This document shows, in pieces, positions 12,100 to 21,733 of a stretch of 64,000 nucleotides of DNA. This DNA comes from Tretioscincus oriximinensis. Its lineage: Eukaryota > Chordata > Lepidosauria > Squamata > Gymnophthalmidae. Where the stretch lies: contig JAJVDF010000508.1 of NCBI GenBank assembly GCA_022410635.1, forward strand, positions 290,811-354,810, given 5' to 3'. The position numbers and the translations under genes were made by a program. A model generated the notes under the pieces. The model did not search any database and was not told the DNA's origin. It saw only the letters and a list, made by a program, of their open reading frames with translations. The first letter of the stretch is position 1; every line of letters starts with the position of its first letter.

Positions 12100-14743
12100 C
12101 TTCTTCCTTTCTTTCTCTTCTTTCTTTCTTTCTCTTCTTCTTTCTTTCTCTTCATCTTTCTTTCTTTCTCTTCTTCTTTCTTTCTCTTCTTTCTTTCTCT
12201 TCTTTCTTTCTTTTCTCTCTTCTTCTTTCTTTCTTTTCTCTCTTCTTCTTTCTTTCTTTTCTCTCTTCTTCTTTCTTTTTTCTCTTCTTCTTCTTCCTTT
12301 CTTTTTTCTCTTCTTCTTCTTCCTTTCTTTTTTCTCTTCTTCTTCTTCCTTTCTTTTTTCTCTTCTTCTTCTTCCTTTCTTTTTTCTCTTCTTCCTTTCT
12401 TTTTTCTCTTCTTCCTCTTCCTCTTCCTCTTCCTCTTCCTCTTCCTCTTCCTCTTCCTCTTCTTCTTCTTCTTCTTCTTCTTCTTCACCTTCTTCTTCAC
12501 CTTCTTCTTCTTCACCTTCTTCTCTCTCCTCCTCTTCTTCCTCTCCTCCTCCTCCTCCTCTATCCTGGGTTTTATGTGGGAGCGCATACATCTACCCCGA
12601 GAGGCACTAGGTTTCTGGCCATAGGATTAGGCTGAATATTTGAATTCCAGTTACTCAAGGAAGGGGAGAGGAGATTTCCAGTAACACAGGTCTGTTGTGT
12701 TCAGAGTCACTCAGGAATTCAGGGCAGGTACACAACAGCCGAGTGAAAAGGGACCTTTGCAAGTCAAGTATGTAAGCCACACAGCAAGAATTTTGGAAAC
12801 CCTCCTCTGTCAGAAGAATAAGGGGCTGGACGTTCCCCTGGATTGGCAGGAAATCCAAGAATGATGATCAGGCGTGTGCAAAGAGGCTTTCAGCCCCTTG
12901 AGAATTGTGCAATAGTCATGACAGTTGGATGATACTCAGGCATGAGTGAGTGACAGTATCATTGCATCAGACCTGGCACATCCGTTTATTAGAAAAACAG
13001 AAGTGGCATGTTGCCATGAAAACAAACCATTTAACACACTGTTTCAAAGCAGGTTTACTGCTTATTTCAGCAAAAGAGAACCCTTTGGAGCTGATTCTGT
13101 TGGGTCTTCTAGTTAAAACCAAGTTGTACGTGTCTTACTGCCAGATGGTAAGACGTGACCTTCAAGAGTCTACCAAGCAGCACATTTCCCGGGGAGTCAC
13201 AGGAATGTTGATATTATAGCTTATCACTGTATTCAGAGTTGTTTGCACATGCTCATTTACTCACATGCTTATTCTGTCTTCATGTAAGGAAGCTGCTTGG
13301 AATTTTATTTATTTATTTAAACTTATACCTCGCCCCATACTCGAAGGTTTCGGGGGGGGGGGGTAACAGTGAAAACAACAGTACAAAATTAACGCTTTAA
13401 AACAGTAGCATTAACTGGTCATTAACTTAGGGAATATGCAGAAGTAGCCAATATATCCACTGCTTTTATTATTATTATTTTGTGGACTTTGTAAATGAAG
13501 CCGAAAGCCTTCCCCTTGGAAGGAAACAAAAATGTGTGGACGATGTTTCTTCACCCTGGAAGACGCTACGATCTATTGCAGGGCATTGAAAGCTGCACAT
13601 GTACTCTACATAAATTGGGTCAGAACATTTATATCTCAACAAACCTAGGGCTGAGCCTTCTCGGTGGTGGGACCCCAGATATGGAATTATCTCTCCCTTG
13701 AAGTGCAGCAAACATAGGATTGCCACGTAGGATTGCACTTCTCACCAACTGCGGATGGTAAAATTCCTAAATTTGCAGATGCCCCATGTGGAACCCAAAT
13801 CAAGCACCATCACTGTGTACGTTCAGAAAGTATTTTTTTGATTGTAAAGAAATTATTTTAAACAGAATATATAACAGCATGACAAAGAAATATATAGGCA
13901 GGCTATTGGTTGTCAACAAGAACAAAACGANCAACTTCCAGTTCCTCATGCTCCGGCAGAATATCTGTTTCCAGTTTTTATGGTTCTTAGTTGTATTTCT
14001 GCCTGCTTTTCTATGCCATTTTTTTCATGATAAAACAACACAATGACTACTGCACACAGTGCTACTGTAAACGGTTAGGAGATTTGTGCTGATGGGAAGC
14101 AGGGCCTGCTGGGAAGTGTAGTCCATGAAGGAGGAAGCCTCTTCTGCCCATCCTGTGTGTGTGTGTGCCCTACAGACTACAATTTTCAGTTTGCAGCACT
14201 GTTAGCCTTGGAAAGGAGAATCCCTCTTTAGCCAACCTGAGCCCAATCCTACCCACAAGAAACATTTTTATGCCTACAGGAAGGTGACTGGGGAACCACT
14301 TATACAAAACATTCAAGTAACACAAAAAGCCCCAGCCCCACACCCTTCTGATGGAAGTGGATTTTAACCTAATTACAACATGCAGAATTGTTTTAGGGTT
14401 AAAGGATTGTTTGCATTGAATTCTGGTTTCTTGATGCAGACTCTAAAGGCAATGAGTCTACTCTTTCTAAAGGGACTTTTTAATCAGTCACTTCTGTCTT
14501 GGAGTCTAACAAGTAAAAGGGAGGCAGCATGAACTTCCATGAACAAGTCTACTTCTTCAGATGCTAGGAAACAACATCAGGGACAGACTATAGGTAGCAA
14601 ACTGAGTGCAGGAAATAACAACAGATGTCCATATAGTCTGTCCCTGGCATTTGTTTCCTAGCTGGTTATTCTTGCACAACTATGCCCTTTGAATAATCAC
14701 AATAGCTGGATGTTTGCAAAACACTGTTGTGGGCACAGCCACT

Positions 14744-14779
<36 letters not shown>

Positions 14780-17700
14780 TACTTATATCCCGCCCTATAC
14801 CCGAAGGTCTCACGGTGGCCAAAACAGTAAAACATCACTAAACATTAAAACAGTATAAAACATATTTAAAAGTATGGATAAAGATGACATTTCTTCAGCC
14901 AAAGACCAGGTAAAAGAGATGCGTCTTCAAGTTAGCTCCCATGGTACCTCCACAATTTTGTGATGGAGATGGTGAGAGTCAATCTTGGGGAATAAGGAAG
15001 CAATTAGCAACGTGAATGCTCTTCTCCTAATGTATTATACTTTTTCCCCACTTCAACATCTGAAAAGGCCCAGAGACCGTTTCCCGCTCACACCTTACCA
15101 TGGAAAAAACTCTTCCGCCAGAGACCAATCAGGTGTAAACTGAGACGTTCTTTGGTTCTTTGTTGTGTACTCTGGCAGGCAGCCCAGATAACTGCTGGCA
15201 AACACANAATGCAGTGACTGCAAGAGAAGCCACAACGAGCAAACAGACGTTGACCGAGTTGGGTGTGTCTCGGAAATGCTTCCAAGTCCACACCTTGAAG
15301 CCCCCATGTTAGAATCACCAACAGGTTAGAGTGGTCAGACAGGCCAAGAATCATGCACACCAAGTCACAACAATATCCGAGGACGAAACACAATAACCAA
15401 GTCAGAAAACACAAGCCACGGTCAGGGATTCACAATCTAAATAACACAGTGGGAATGACAAGTTTGTCTCCAGAAGGGAGGCTGTGCACATTCACTCCTT
15501 AAGAAGCTGCCATGACTGGCACTCTTTCCAGCACTTTTCCCTCGCTGCCTCTGTGAGCACCGTAGGAGGGCTTTATCACACCATCGCTTCATCACCAGCT
15601 CATGTCGACTTGTGTCTTCTTCACCATCAGAGTCCTGGCCAGTTGGCACTCCTAGCTTGGCCTCGTCTGAAGGTTCTGCTTCTGGCTCAGCCTCAACCAC
15701 GATTTCTTCATCTGAGTCTACATCCAGATTAAGGCAGGCATCACCTTCTCCGTTGTTGCTTTACCTGACATTGGAATCTATTGTTAAATATGTCCTGTTG
15801 AGATGGGCATTTGATAACTTTAAGAGAATAGGAATTTGTGAACATCTTACTCTGTCCAGGCAGGGTCAAGTTGTATTTGCCACACTAGGTTGTCATATAA
15901 AGGAACAGATTTCAGATTTTAGTGCCGAATAAACGTATTATTGTTTTCTCAGGAAAACCAGCTCTTGCACTGTTATATAGGGTTGTTGTAAAAAAGTTAC
16001 AGACAGGATCAATAATCCACTGACAGATTTCATGTTTCAGAACCAATTACCCGAATTATTGGTGTACCAGGATAACCAATTGTCAAAGTGATAAGGGAGA
16101 AAGCTGTGATGTGTGGATAGTTTGGGCGAGAAACTGCCGAGGTAAAAGGTGAAGGTATAGGATATTGACAGCCAACTATCCAATAGCATTTAGGAGGAGG
16201 GACTACTGGACATCCTCTTGACACCCAGTAAATGGAATGGCTGATGGAAGAAAGTGCCACGTGATCAGAAAATCTCACTTGTCAGTTGCTAACAGAACAG
16301 CAAAATGTAGAATATACTGTAAAGGGGTGAAATGGATGATTATCAGAAAACCGGTGGTCTCTAGCCCCCCCCCCCTCCCTCTTGCTCCTATCCATGGCTC
16401 CATTCCCCCCCCTTCCTCCATCCCTCATTTGGCCCTTCAATCCCCCTTTCATTGTCACTTCTTTCTTTCATTCCTTCTTTCCATTTTCCTTCTTTCATTG
16501 CTTCTTTCTTTCTTCCTTTCCCTCCCAGTACTGGTCCCAGTGTTGAACTCTACAGTATTCCACTTCTCACATCTTCCCACCAGAGAATGGACCATTTATT
16601 ACTTCCCTCTGTTTTCCATCTTTTAGCCAGATTCCAAACCAGGATTTCCAAATCATAGTCCCAAGCCCTGTCATTGGTCTCTGGAGGCTCCCAGAGTTCC
16701 AATCATTGTCATTGGAGGCCTGTCAAGTACTGTGTGGATGCAGCCTTAAAAAGATTTTATGGTTCTTAAGCGGGATCTCACCCAGGTGTTCTCCTCTTTG
16801 GCTCCGTTGCACAGCCCTGCTTTCTGTTTATATTCTTGGTAGATGAAAGTGGAGGAGCGCAGGGGTCTCATCCGCTCAGGCTTCGAAAAACGCCGCCAAG
16901 TGATTGCTGAAGAGGAGCAACTGATTCTGAGGAGGCTTGAAGATGAGGAGCAGGCCGTGCTGGAGAAGCTGCAGGGGAACGGGGCAACCCTCCTTGAGCA
17001 GTGTGTAGCCCTGAAGGACCTGATCTCAGAGATGGAGCAAAAGTGCCAGCAACCAGCAGCTTCCTTGCTCAAGGTAACATCTTGTCCTGGATCTTCCTCC
17101 ACACAGGTCCCCCCTTTGTTGCCATTTGTAGGGTGCAGTTCCCCCAACATGGCACTACCGATACCTCAGTTNCTAAGGAACCCGTCTCTCTCCTGGGAGA
17201 TGGGGTTTCGAAGCCCTGTGTGGGACGTGGGGAGGGCTGAGCACCTTCCACTAGCCTGTAGCTCTAGCCAACCCAGCTATTCGAAAGCATCTTAAATAAC
17301 ACCGCTGGAGTCCAGAGCCGGGGATTCGAATGGAATCATTAATAAGGGTAATAATTACCATTAGAACTTCCATTGATGGTCTCTGAATACATAAATGTCC
17401 TAAAAAGTGTTTCAAATTCAATGTAAGGTTAACTGGACATTCACAGTCTTTGTTTTCTCTTCTCCTAGGATGTGAAAAATACCTTGAGCAGGTCAGTATA
17501 TGTTTTTGGAAGTTCAGCCTGCGCATATTTATTCTGTAGTAAATCCCAATACAATATACTCATTGTGGAGCACCACACTCAAGACGTCCCCATGGTGCTC
17601 TTTCTTAAACAGCTGTTATTCCTCCGCAGCTTCCAAATGACGATCAGGGCTTTATTTCCAAGGTTGGACTTCTGCAATATCAGAGTTGCACAAATATCAG

Positions 17701-18494
17701 CCTTGGGGAAGGGAAATCTAGCAAGGAAATCTCATAGCCCTTTGGAGATGAACAAGAAAAAGGTAGTCAATTTCAGAGAAATAGCCGTGTTAGTCTAGTA
17801 GAAAGTCCAGCAGCTAGCAGCACTTTGAGACTAACTTGAGAAAAGTGATTGGCATAAGCTTTCGTAGACAGGTCTACTTCTTCAGATGCAGATGCTGATA
17901 AGGTGCTTCAATAGTTTCTCACATAGAATCTTGCATAGTTTGTCACTGTAGTCGGTTTGGTATGTGGTACGGAATGGGTTCTTTACTCATAGTCCTTTGG
18001 GGATGATGTCCTCCTGTTTGCATTGTTTAAGAAAAATTATATCTGTCTGTACCTGAGTAAGAGTCCTGGAGAGGTTGATGGATTTTCACTCCATTCGGCT
18101 AATATTGGTGCTTTCCATAGTAGTCAATTTCAGAGAAATAGCCGTGTTAGTCTAGTAGAAAGTCCAGCAAAGGAGCTAGCAGCACTTTGAGACTAACTTG
18201 AGAAAAGTGGGTGGCATAAGCTTTCGTACATACGTCTACTTCTTCAGATGCATCTGAAGAAGTAGACGTGTCTACGAAAGCTTATGCCACCTACTTTTCT
18301 CAAGAAAAAGGTAGGCAGCAGGAGCTTTCATAGGCAAGCCCATTTCTTCAGATGGAAGGATAAATATTCTAGCAACGGGGTTTCATAGCCACTTAGAGGT
18401 TAACAAGAACAAGGGTATGGCTCTTTTAAACAATTTATTAATTTTGTTTAATTTTCTGCTACCTGTCCTGGGACCGATGGTAAAGGGCGGGATA

Positions 18495-18541
<47 letters not shown>

Positions 18542-21500
18542 AGGGAGTGTGAGTTTTCAGAAAAATCTACTTCTTCAAAGGGGTGGATGCGTAGATATTC
18601 TAGCAAGGGGGTCTCATTCATAGCAGCTTGGAAACTAACAAGAAAAGGTTGAGCCTTCCTCAACAACTCTACTTCTTCAAATAGACAGATGAATAGATAT
18701 TCTAGCCAGAGGGCCACATGGCACATTAGAGATTAACAAGAAAAGGTTGGCAGCATAAGCTTTCATAGACATCTACGGGCATCTAAAGAAGTGCATTAGT
18801 CCACCAAAGCTCCTGCTGCCTCCCTTTTCCTTGTGAATTTCTAAGGTGCTATGAAAGCCCCTTCCTAGATATTCTGATCAATCTCACCCTGTTTAAGTCA
18901 GGTTGGGGAAAGGAAGGATAGCAGCTGAAAAGATGAGGATAGGACCCTCATAGTTGCTATTGGCTGAGGGTGGTTTCCAGCCTTCCTTTTCCTTTCCCTA
19001 CAGGCAGATGACACCTTCCAAATACAGGCCCCTCTGCTAGCTCCAGTGAGGCAGATAAATCTGCTTTGGGGGGAAAGAAAAGAAACGGGAGTCAACTTTG
19101 AATTCTGTCTTCTTCTGCAGTGGGGACGGGGCCTCTGTATGGAAATCCAGATTTTATTTTGAGGACGAGTCTACAATTACTTGCAATACAGTTTCTCCAG
19201 CTACCCAAGGTGTTAATAAATAACTTCATTTGCTTTGTGGCATGCCTTCCCTAGGAGTGAACGTGTGTCACTGCAAGAACCACGGCCCATCGTAATGGAT
19301 CTACAGGAGTCCTACGAAGTCCCTGAGCTGATGGCCTCTCTCCAAAAATACAGAGGTAAATAAAGGATGGGGCAAAACAGTTCTAATTATGAGACATCAG
19401 GGCCAAAAGGTTGACATTCCCAGATACTAGTGGATATATATTATCCTTGGCCTTTGTTCAGAGGACTCTGGATTTTGGTTGGGAAGTCCTAGGGATAATT
19501 CAATTTTTAATAGAACATTTAAACGAGGTGGATCTGTTGATTTCCTTGGTGCAATAGTTAAGAGCTTCAGTGTTTCAACTGAACTACAGTTCAAAGTCTA
19601 TGTGACAGCTGTGAAGAGGGGTGAGCACCCTCTACTGGCCTTAACTTCAGCCAACCTAGCTGTTCGAAAGCAAAGACATTTGCGAGTAAATACTACCACA
19701 ACGGTGTGGGAAAGATAGAATAAACCTTTTGGTGAAAAATAACCTTTGGGTGAGAAACCAGATGATGATGATTGATGATGATGATGATGATGATGATGGT
19801 ATCCAGATTAAGGAGCTCACCAGTCCACATTGTCTGCAGAAAACTAGTGATAATTCAGAGAGCAGATTTATGCTAAGAGCTCCCTAAATGTTAGACTACA
19901 GTAACCAATGATACCTAGGCCAAAATTAAGATATAGATATAGATATAGTAAACTGGATTCCCATGAATATGGACGTGCACTAATTGGACAATGCAGAAAG
20001 CTCACTATCAAAGTTCTGCCTGCTGCTTCAGAATGGAGCTACCCAATTAAGCATTATATTTGCTCACGGGGGAAGTAGATGAATTGCAACTTGAATCCTT
20101 ATGTTGCATCATATAAATGAACAGAGAAACTACAAAGGAAGGTTTGAAAGAGAAGCAGCAGAACTTGAATACATTCTCAAGTTCCAGGCCATCAACAAAG
20201 GACTTAACAGAGACAATGGTTTCCTGGCCAACTATACATTTTTATGACACCTGTTAAGTATTTGATTGTTTCTCTACTAGACATTGCCCCTTGTTGCCCC
20301 AGGGACTTTTTCACACAAGGAGATTAGTTCCTGCTATTTACCTGTTTTTCTAACCTGCAATTCAACACCTCCCTACAGTTGCATATGCTTTGTCTTCTCC
20401 CATACACATTTTCCTATAAATACCTGGCCCTGACATTAGTCCCTCAGCATCTGAAGAAGTAGACCTGTCTACGAAAGCTTATGCCAACCACTTTTCTCAA
20501 GTTAATCTCAAAGTGCTGCTAGCTACTTTGCTGGACTTTCTGCTAGACTAACACGGCTGTTTCTCTGAAATTGACTACCATATAAATGGAAGACAACTGA
20601 ATTTTGACACACATTAAGAACGCAAGAAGAGGCCTGCTGGATCGGGCTATAGCCCTTCTAGCCTACCATTCTATTTTTTATGTATTTAATTTATTTACAT
20701 TCCTATACCTATAAGTCATCATAAGTAGCAAAAGGCGTGTGGGAGAGTTCAATATTCCAAGGTATAATGACCAATTACAGGGTTCCGGAGCTTTGGAAGC
20801 CTCCAGAGACCAGAGTCCTGGGATGAAGACAGAAAACAGAGGGAAGTAATCAATTGATTGTTGGGTGGAAAGATGTGAGAAGTGGAAACCCCAAGGTCCA
20901 TCAGTGGGACCAGTACTGAGAGGGAAAAGGAAGGGAAAGGAAGAAGGAGGAAGAAAAAGTGGAAAGAAAGAAGGAAACAAGCAGTGGGTGGGTGTGGGAG
21001 GGGGCAAGAGAGGGAGCGATTGGATGGAGGCATGGAGGGGAGAAAGGGGCAGGAAGGGCTAGAGCTCGTTGCATTATCCTAACACAACGGGCTAATTCCA
21101 CTAGTTTGCAATAAAGAGGCATAAGTGGGACCATCTCTGTTATCCTGTTTGATTCTGCTTGCAGTACCAGTGACATTTGACCCCGATACCGCAAACCCCT
21201 ACCTGCTGCTCTCGGAAGACCTGCTCAGCGTGCAGGTGAGCGACCAGAAGCAAGACCTGCCCAAGAGCCTGTCCCGCTTTGAAACCTGTACCTGCTTATT
21301 GGGTTGTGAACAGTTCACATCAGGGCGGCACTACTGGGAAGTGTGTGTGGCCAATAAGATCAGTTGGACCCTGGGAGTATGCACGGGATCGGTCAGCCGC
21401 CAGGGGATCTTCACACCTTCCCCAGCCACAGGCTTCTGGACTGTGTGGCTCAGAAATGGGGATGAATATGCCGCTCTCACCTCACCCCTGACGGAACTTG

Positions 21501-21733
21501 TGTTGAAATGCAAGCCTGGCGTGATAGGGATCTTCCTGGATTACAATGCGGGAGAAGTCTCCTTCTACAATGCAAACAATGGATCCCACATCTTTACCTT
21601 TATGGATTCCTTCTCAGAAGCTCTCCGACCTTATTTCTATCCCGGAGTCCGGGCAGGAGGTCTTAATGATGCACCCCTTACCATCCAAGCTGCAGCCAGC
21701 CATGCATCAGAAAAATCCTGCCCTTCCTATTAA
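5891..21733 (+). CDS. TRIM-family E3 ubiquitin ligase, RING/B-box/coiled-coil/PRY-SPRY, complete
   Basis: Join of 5891-6328, 10625-10720, 16843-17073, 17469-17491, 19255-19355 and 21165-21733: 1,458 nt, 485 residues plus TAA. RING cysteines and histidine are C20, C23, C35, H37, C40, C43, C61, C64; B-box 2 ligands are C102, H105, C113, D116, C121, C124, H130, H133. A charged heptad-rich coiled coil spans about 140-255, and PRY-SPRY spans about 297-480, with FDPDTANPYLLLSED, FTSGRHYWEV and IFLDYNAGEVSFYN. Exon sizes 96/231/23 nt and all intron phases match the TRIM class IV pattern (TRIM7, 10, 11, 27, 39, 41 group). By family knowledge it is a cytoplasmic ubiquitin ligase whose SPRY binds target proteins, often in innate immunity; the substrate is unknown. 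The single N in exon 1 (CGN) is silent. The orthologue cannot be named without a tree. Confidence 0.92.
6412..6591 (+). mobile_element. tRNA-derived SINE running into a gap
   Basis: Head 'ggcacggatagct', B box ggtttcgaagcc and body ttgcaagaaattgcaactgg, cut by the N gap at 6,592. It lies in TRIM intron 1, 84 nt after the donor. Confidence 0.75.
6592..7021. other. Assembly gap (Ns)
   Basis: Run of N; open frames through it are artefacts. Confidence 0.99.
7022..7195 (+). repeat. Older tRNA-derived SINE (3' part)
   Basis: 'gaggttaagagcttcggtgt', 'ggtgagcgccct', 'taccaccacacctt' and a (TTC)n tail match the older SINE subfamily also at 19,545 and 22,726. Confidence 0.6.
7195..7925 (-). mobile_element. 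CR1 LINE fragment
   Basis: Minus-strand frames encode CR1 reverse-transcriptase C-terminal motifs (VLIDHRLNTGQQCEAAAKKA, ILGMYSEES) and upstream 'LKQWA-ANKTIFNKEK'. Frames are broken. Confidence 0.8.
7915..8038. repeat. Small foldback repeat (copy 1)
   Basis: ctgagcctttttctgggcta at the left and tataaaccagggtaaggctc at the right are imperfect inverted ends. It is related to 34,155-34,262. Confidence 0.45.
8040..8720. other. Intronic sequence, nothing recognised
   Basis: AT-rich TRIM intron 1 sequence without a recognised gene or repeat. Confidence 0.4.
8815..9245. repeat. Internally repetitive segment
   Basis: Two related blocks (each ggggctctg-caac...) are followed by a run of 15-20 bp near-repeats of the type aaaaattctcacacactt, most regular at 9,150-9,240. 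A short-period degenerate satellite in TRIM intron 1. Confidence 0.5.
10040..10172. repeat. (GACA)n/(GATA)n microsatellite
   Basis: Interrupted gacagaca and gatagata runs. Confidence 0.85.
10275..10600 (+). repeat. L2-like LINE fragment
   Basis: Encodes the L2 3' ORF motif set: SRLDYCNTLNLG, LQLVQNTAARLL, then PVTEELPWLP. It is truncated on both sides and ends shortly before TRIM exon 2. Confidence 0.75.
10625..10720 (+). CDS. TRIM exon 2: start of coiled coil (96 nt)
   Basis: Acceptor ctag|ATT and donor AAG|gtaaac bound exactly 96 nt, the invariant second-exon size of class IV TRIM genes. It encodes a helical charged stretch beginning IKLKEAVALLRN and ending EKTKQWK, phase 0 on both sides. 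It is too short for an ORF scan; identified by size, phase and splice sites. An L2-like fragment lies immediately upstream. Confidence 0.9.
10797..10930 (-). repeat. CR1 3'-end fragment
   Basis: Reverse complement of the CR1 terminus (atcatagaa-cataaagctgc-agggacttccagggtcat) found many times in the window. Confidence 0.6.
11758..12046 (+). repeat. Older tRNA-derived SINE
   Basis: 'ggcacaaatggctcagaggttt', 'gccctgtgttggccgtgg' and 'gagtaccaccactaatctgg' match the SINE at 46,805. It continues into the long pyrimidine tail. Confidence 0.65.
12047..12565. repeat. Long polypyrimidine tract (TTTC/TTC/CTCTTC)n
   Basis: About 515 bp almost without purines on the plus strand, with blocks of TTTC, TTC, CTTCCT and CACCTTCTT. 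An expanded SINE tail. Long open frames on both strands here are low-complexity artefacts. Confidence 0.95.
12600..13300. other. Intronic sequence, nothing recognised
   Basis: TRIM intron 2; no gene or clear repeat. A short L2-type 3' tail (atttatttatttaaacttat) begins near 13,300. Confidence 0.4.
13300..13480 (-). repeat. L2-like 3'-end fragment
   Basis: The phrase ttatacctcgccccatactc-gaaggtttcgg matches the minus-strand L2-like ends at 14,740, 48,860 and 62,290. Confidence 0.5.
13860..14340. repeat. Diverged repeat, second of a pair (with 1,640-2,650)
   Basis: Colinear with the earlier copy but without the MITE insertions; contains a short (GT)n at 14,152-14,168. Confidence 0.5.
14740..15010 (-). 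repeat. L2-like retroposon 3' end with (TTTA)n
   Basis: (ATTT)n at 14,744-14,780, then the 'tatatcccgccctatacccg' block and 'ttcttcagccaaagaccagg', shared with 25,840, 48,065 and 62,270. Confidence 0.6.
15060..15760 (-). repeat. Unclassified repeat with acidic frame
   Basis: The minus strand has an open stretch 15,437-15,700 rich in Glu, Ser and Asp (EAEPEAEPSDEAKLG). The layout (cacaagtc..., 'acttgtctccag', acidic ORF end) resembles 45,520-46,050, so this is probably the 3' part of an unidentified retroelement rather than a host gene. Confidence 0.4.
16010..16300 (-). repeat. Unclassified dispersed repeat (copy 1)
   Basis: The reverse complement matches 60,740-61,070: tgtcaagagga, aatgctattgga, gtttctcg, aactatccac and agtggattattga in the same order. 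Confidence 0.55.
16345..16735 (+). repeat. Pyrimidine-rich dispersed repeat (copy 1)
   Basis: Shares order and wording with the reverse complement of 20,740-21,060: cagtactggtccca, ccacttctcacatctt, attacttccctctgttttc, ggtctctggaggc. Confidence 0.55.
16843..17073 (+). CDS. TRIM exon 3: coiled coil (231 nt)
   Basis: Acceptor ggtag|ATG and donor AAG|gtaaca bound 231 nt (77 codons). Glu, Gln, Arg and Leu dominate (for example RRQVIAEEEQLILRRLEDEE), which mediates antiparallel dimerisation in TRIM proteins. A truncated SINE lies 79 nt beyond the donor. Confidence 0.93.
17152..17290 (+). repeat. tRNA-derived SINE, 3' truncated
   Basis: Full head (A and B boxes) through 'acccagctattcgaaagca', then ends. 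Lies in TRIM intron 3. Confidence 0.7.
17469..17491 (+). CDS. TRIM exon 4: 23-nt micro-exon
   Basis: tctcctag|GATGTGAAAA...GAGCAG|gtcagt gives DVKNTLS plus two bases of an Arg codon, the standard TRIM micro-exon with phase 2 exit. Confidence 0.88.
17765..18305 (-). mobile_element. Truncated Penelope-like element with terminal repeats
   Basis: Two direct copies of a roughly 115-120 bp repeat (17,770-17,890 and 18,118-18,250) flank about 230 bp. The repeat includes gtagtcaatttcagagaaat, agcactttgagactaacttg and ataagctttcgta. On the minus strand the interior reads like degraded coding sequence (tacagacagatataatttttc, accacataccaaaccgactac). An inverted partial third copy (18,251-18,305) makes a palindrome centred at 18,250/18,251. 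Direct plus inverted terminal repeats are the layout known for Penelope-like retroelements. The hammerhead-like core is in the repeats. Confidence 0.65.
18305..18880 (-). repeat. Cluster of older hammerhead-type repeat monomers
   Basis: Several diverged monomers (cttcttcaaa, 'gatattctagc', 'gagattaacaagaaaaggt', aagctttcatagac) repeat about every 110-120 bp. They are interrupted by an L2-like tail with (AAAT)n at 18,427-18,545. Confidence 0.5.
18427..18545 (+). repeat. L2-like tail with (AAAT)n
   Basis: 'gatggtaaagggcgggatat' followed by twelve or more AAAT units. Confidence 0.6.
19255..19355 (+). CDS. TRIM exon 5: linker before PRY-SPRY
   Basis: ccctag|GAGTGAAC...ACAGAG|gtaaat, 101 nt. Entry phase 2 completes Arg263 and exit phase 1 opens Val297. 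It encodes SERVSLQEPRPIVMD and continues to LMASLQKYR, the usual variable linker with a conserved 'P-E-L' segment. Confidence 0.88.
19545..19800 (+). repeat. Older tRNA-derived SINE with (GAT)n
   Basis: 'gcaatagttaagagcttcag', 'gagcaccctctactgg' and 'ctgttcgaaagcaaagac', then a gatgatgat tail at 19,762-19,797. Lies in TRIM intron 5. Confidence 0.65.
20060..20577 (+). mobile_element. Penelope-like element, 3' end with terminal repeat
   Basis: The frame ending at 20,247 reads REAAELEYILKFQAINKGLN and DNGFLANY, then stop. A related piece at 41,340-41,440 has the same motif. After a roughly 200-nt 3' UTR comes one terminal repeat (20,451-20,577) with the hammerhead-like core ctgaagaagtagacctgtct followed by acgaaagc. 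I infer Penelope affiliation from the repeat, not from a complete reverse transcriptase. Confidence 0.5.
20660..21101. mobile_element. Dispersed repeat ending in hairpin plus CTAG|T
   Basis: Reverse-strand relative of 16,345-16,735. The plus-strand right end has gctcgttg...caacgggc as a hairpin, 7 nt, then actagT. A hairpin close to CTAG before T is the hallmark of a Helitron 3' end; no Rep/helicase frame is present. Confidence 0.4.
21165..21733 (+). CDS. TRIM exon 6: PRY-SPRY (B30.2) domain and stop
   Basis: Acceptor cttgcag|TACCAG, stop TAA at 21,731-21,733. PRY begins PVTFDPDTANPYLL. The SPRY core carries the WEV, LDY and 'LRPYFYPG' blocks. The tail after the SPRY is short (AAASHASEKSCPSY). 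No internal stops. Confidence 0.95.

Noticed and set aside
11977..12624. Long Glu/Lys/Arg-rich and Phe/Ser/Leu-rich open frames on both strands
   Set aside because: They are translations of the (TTTC/TTC)n tract; no start context, no domain, both strands equally open.
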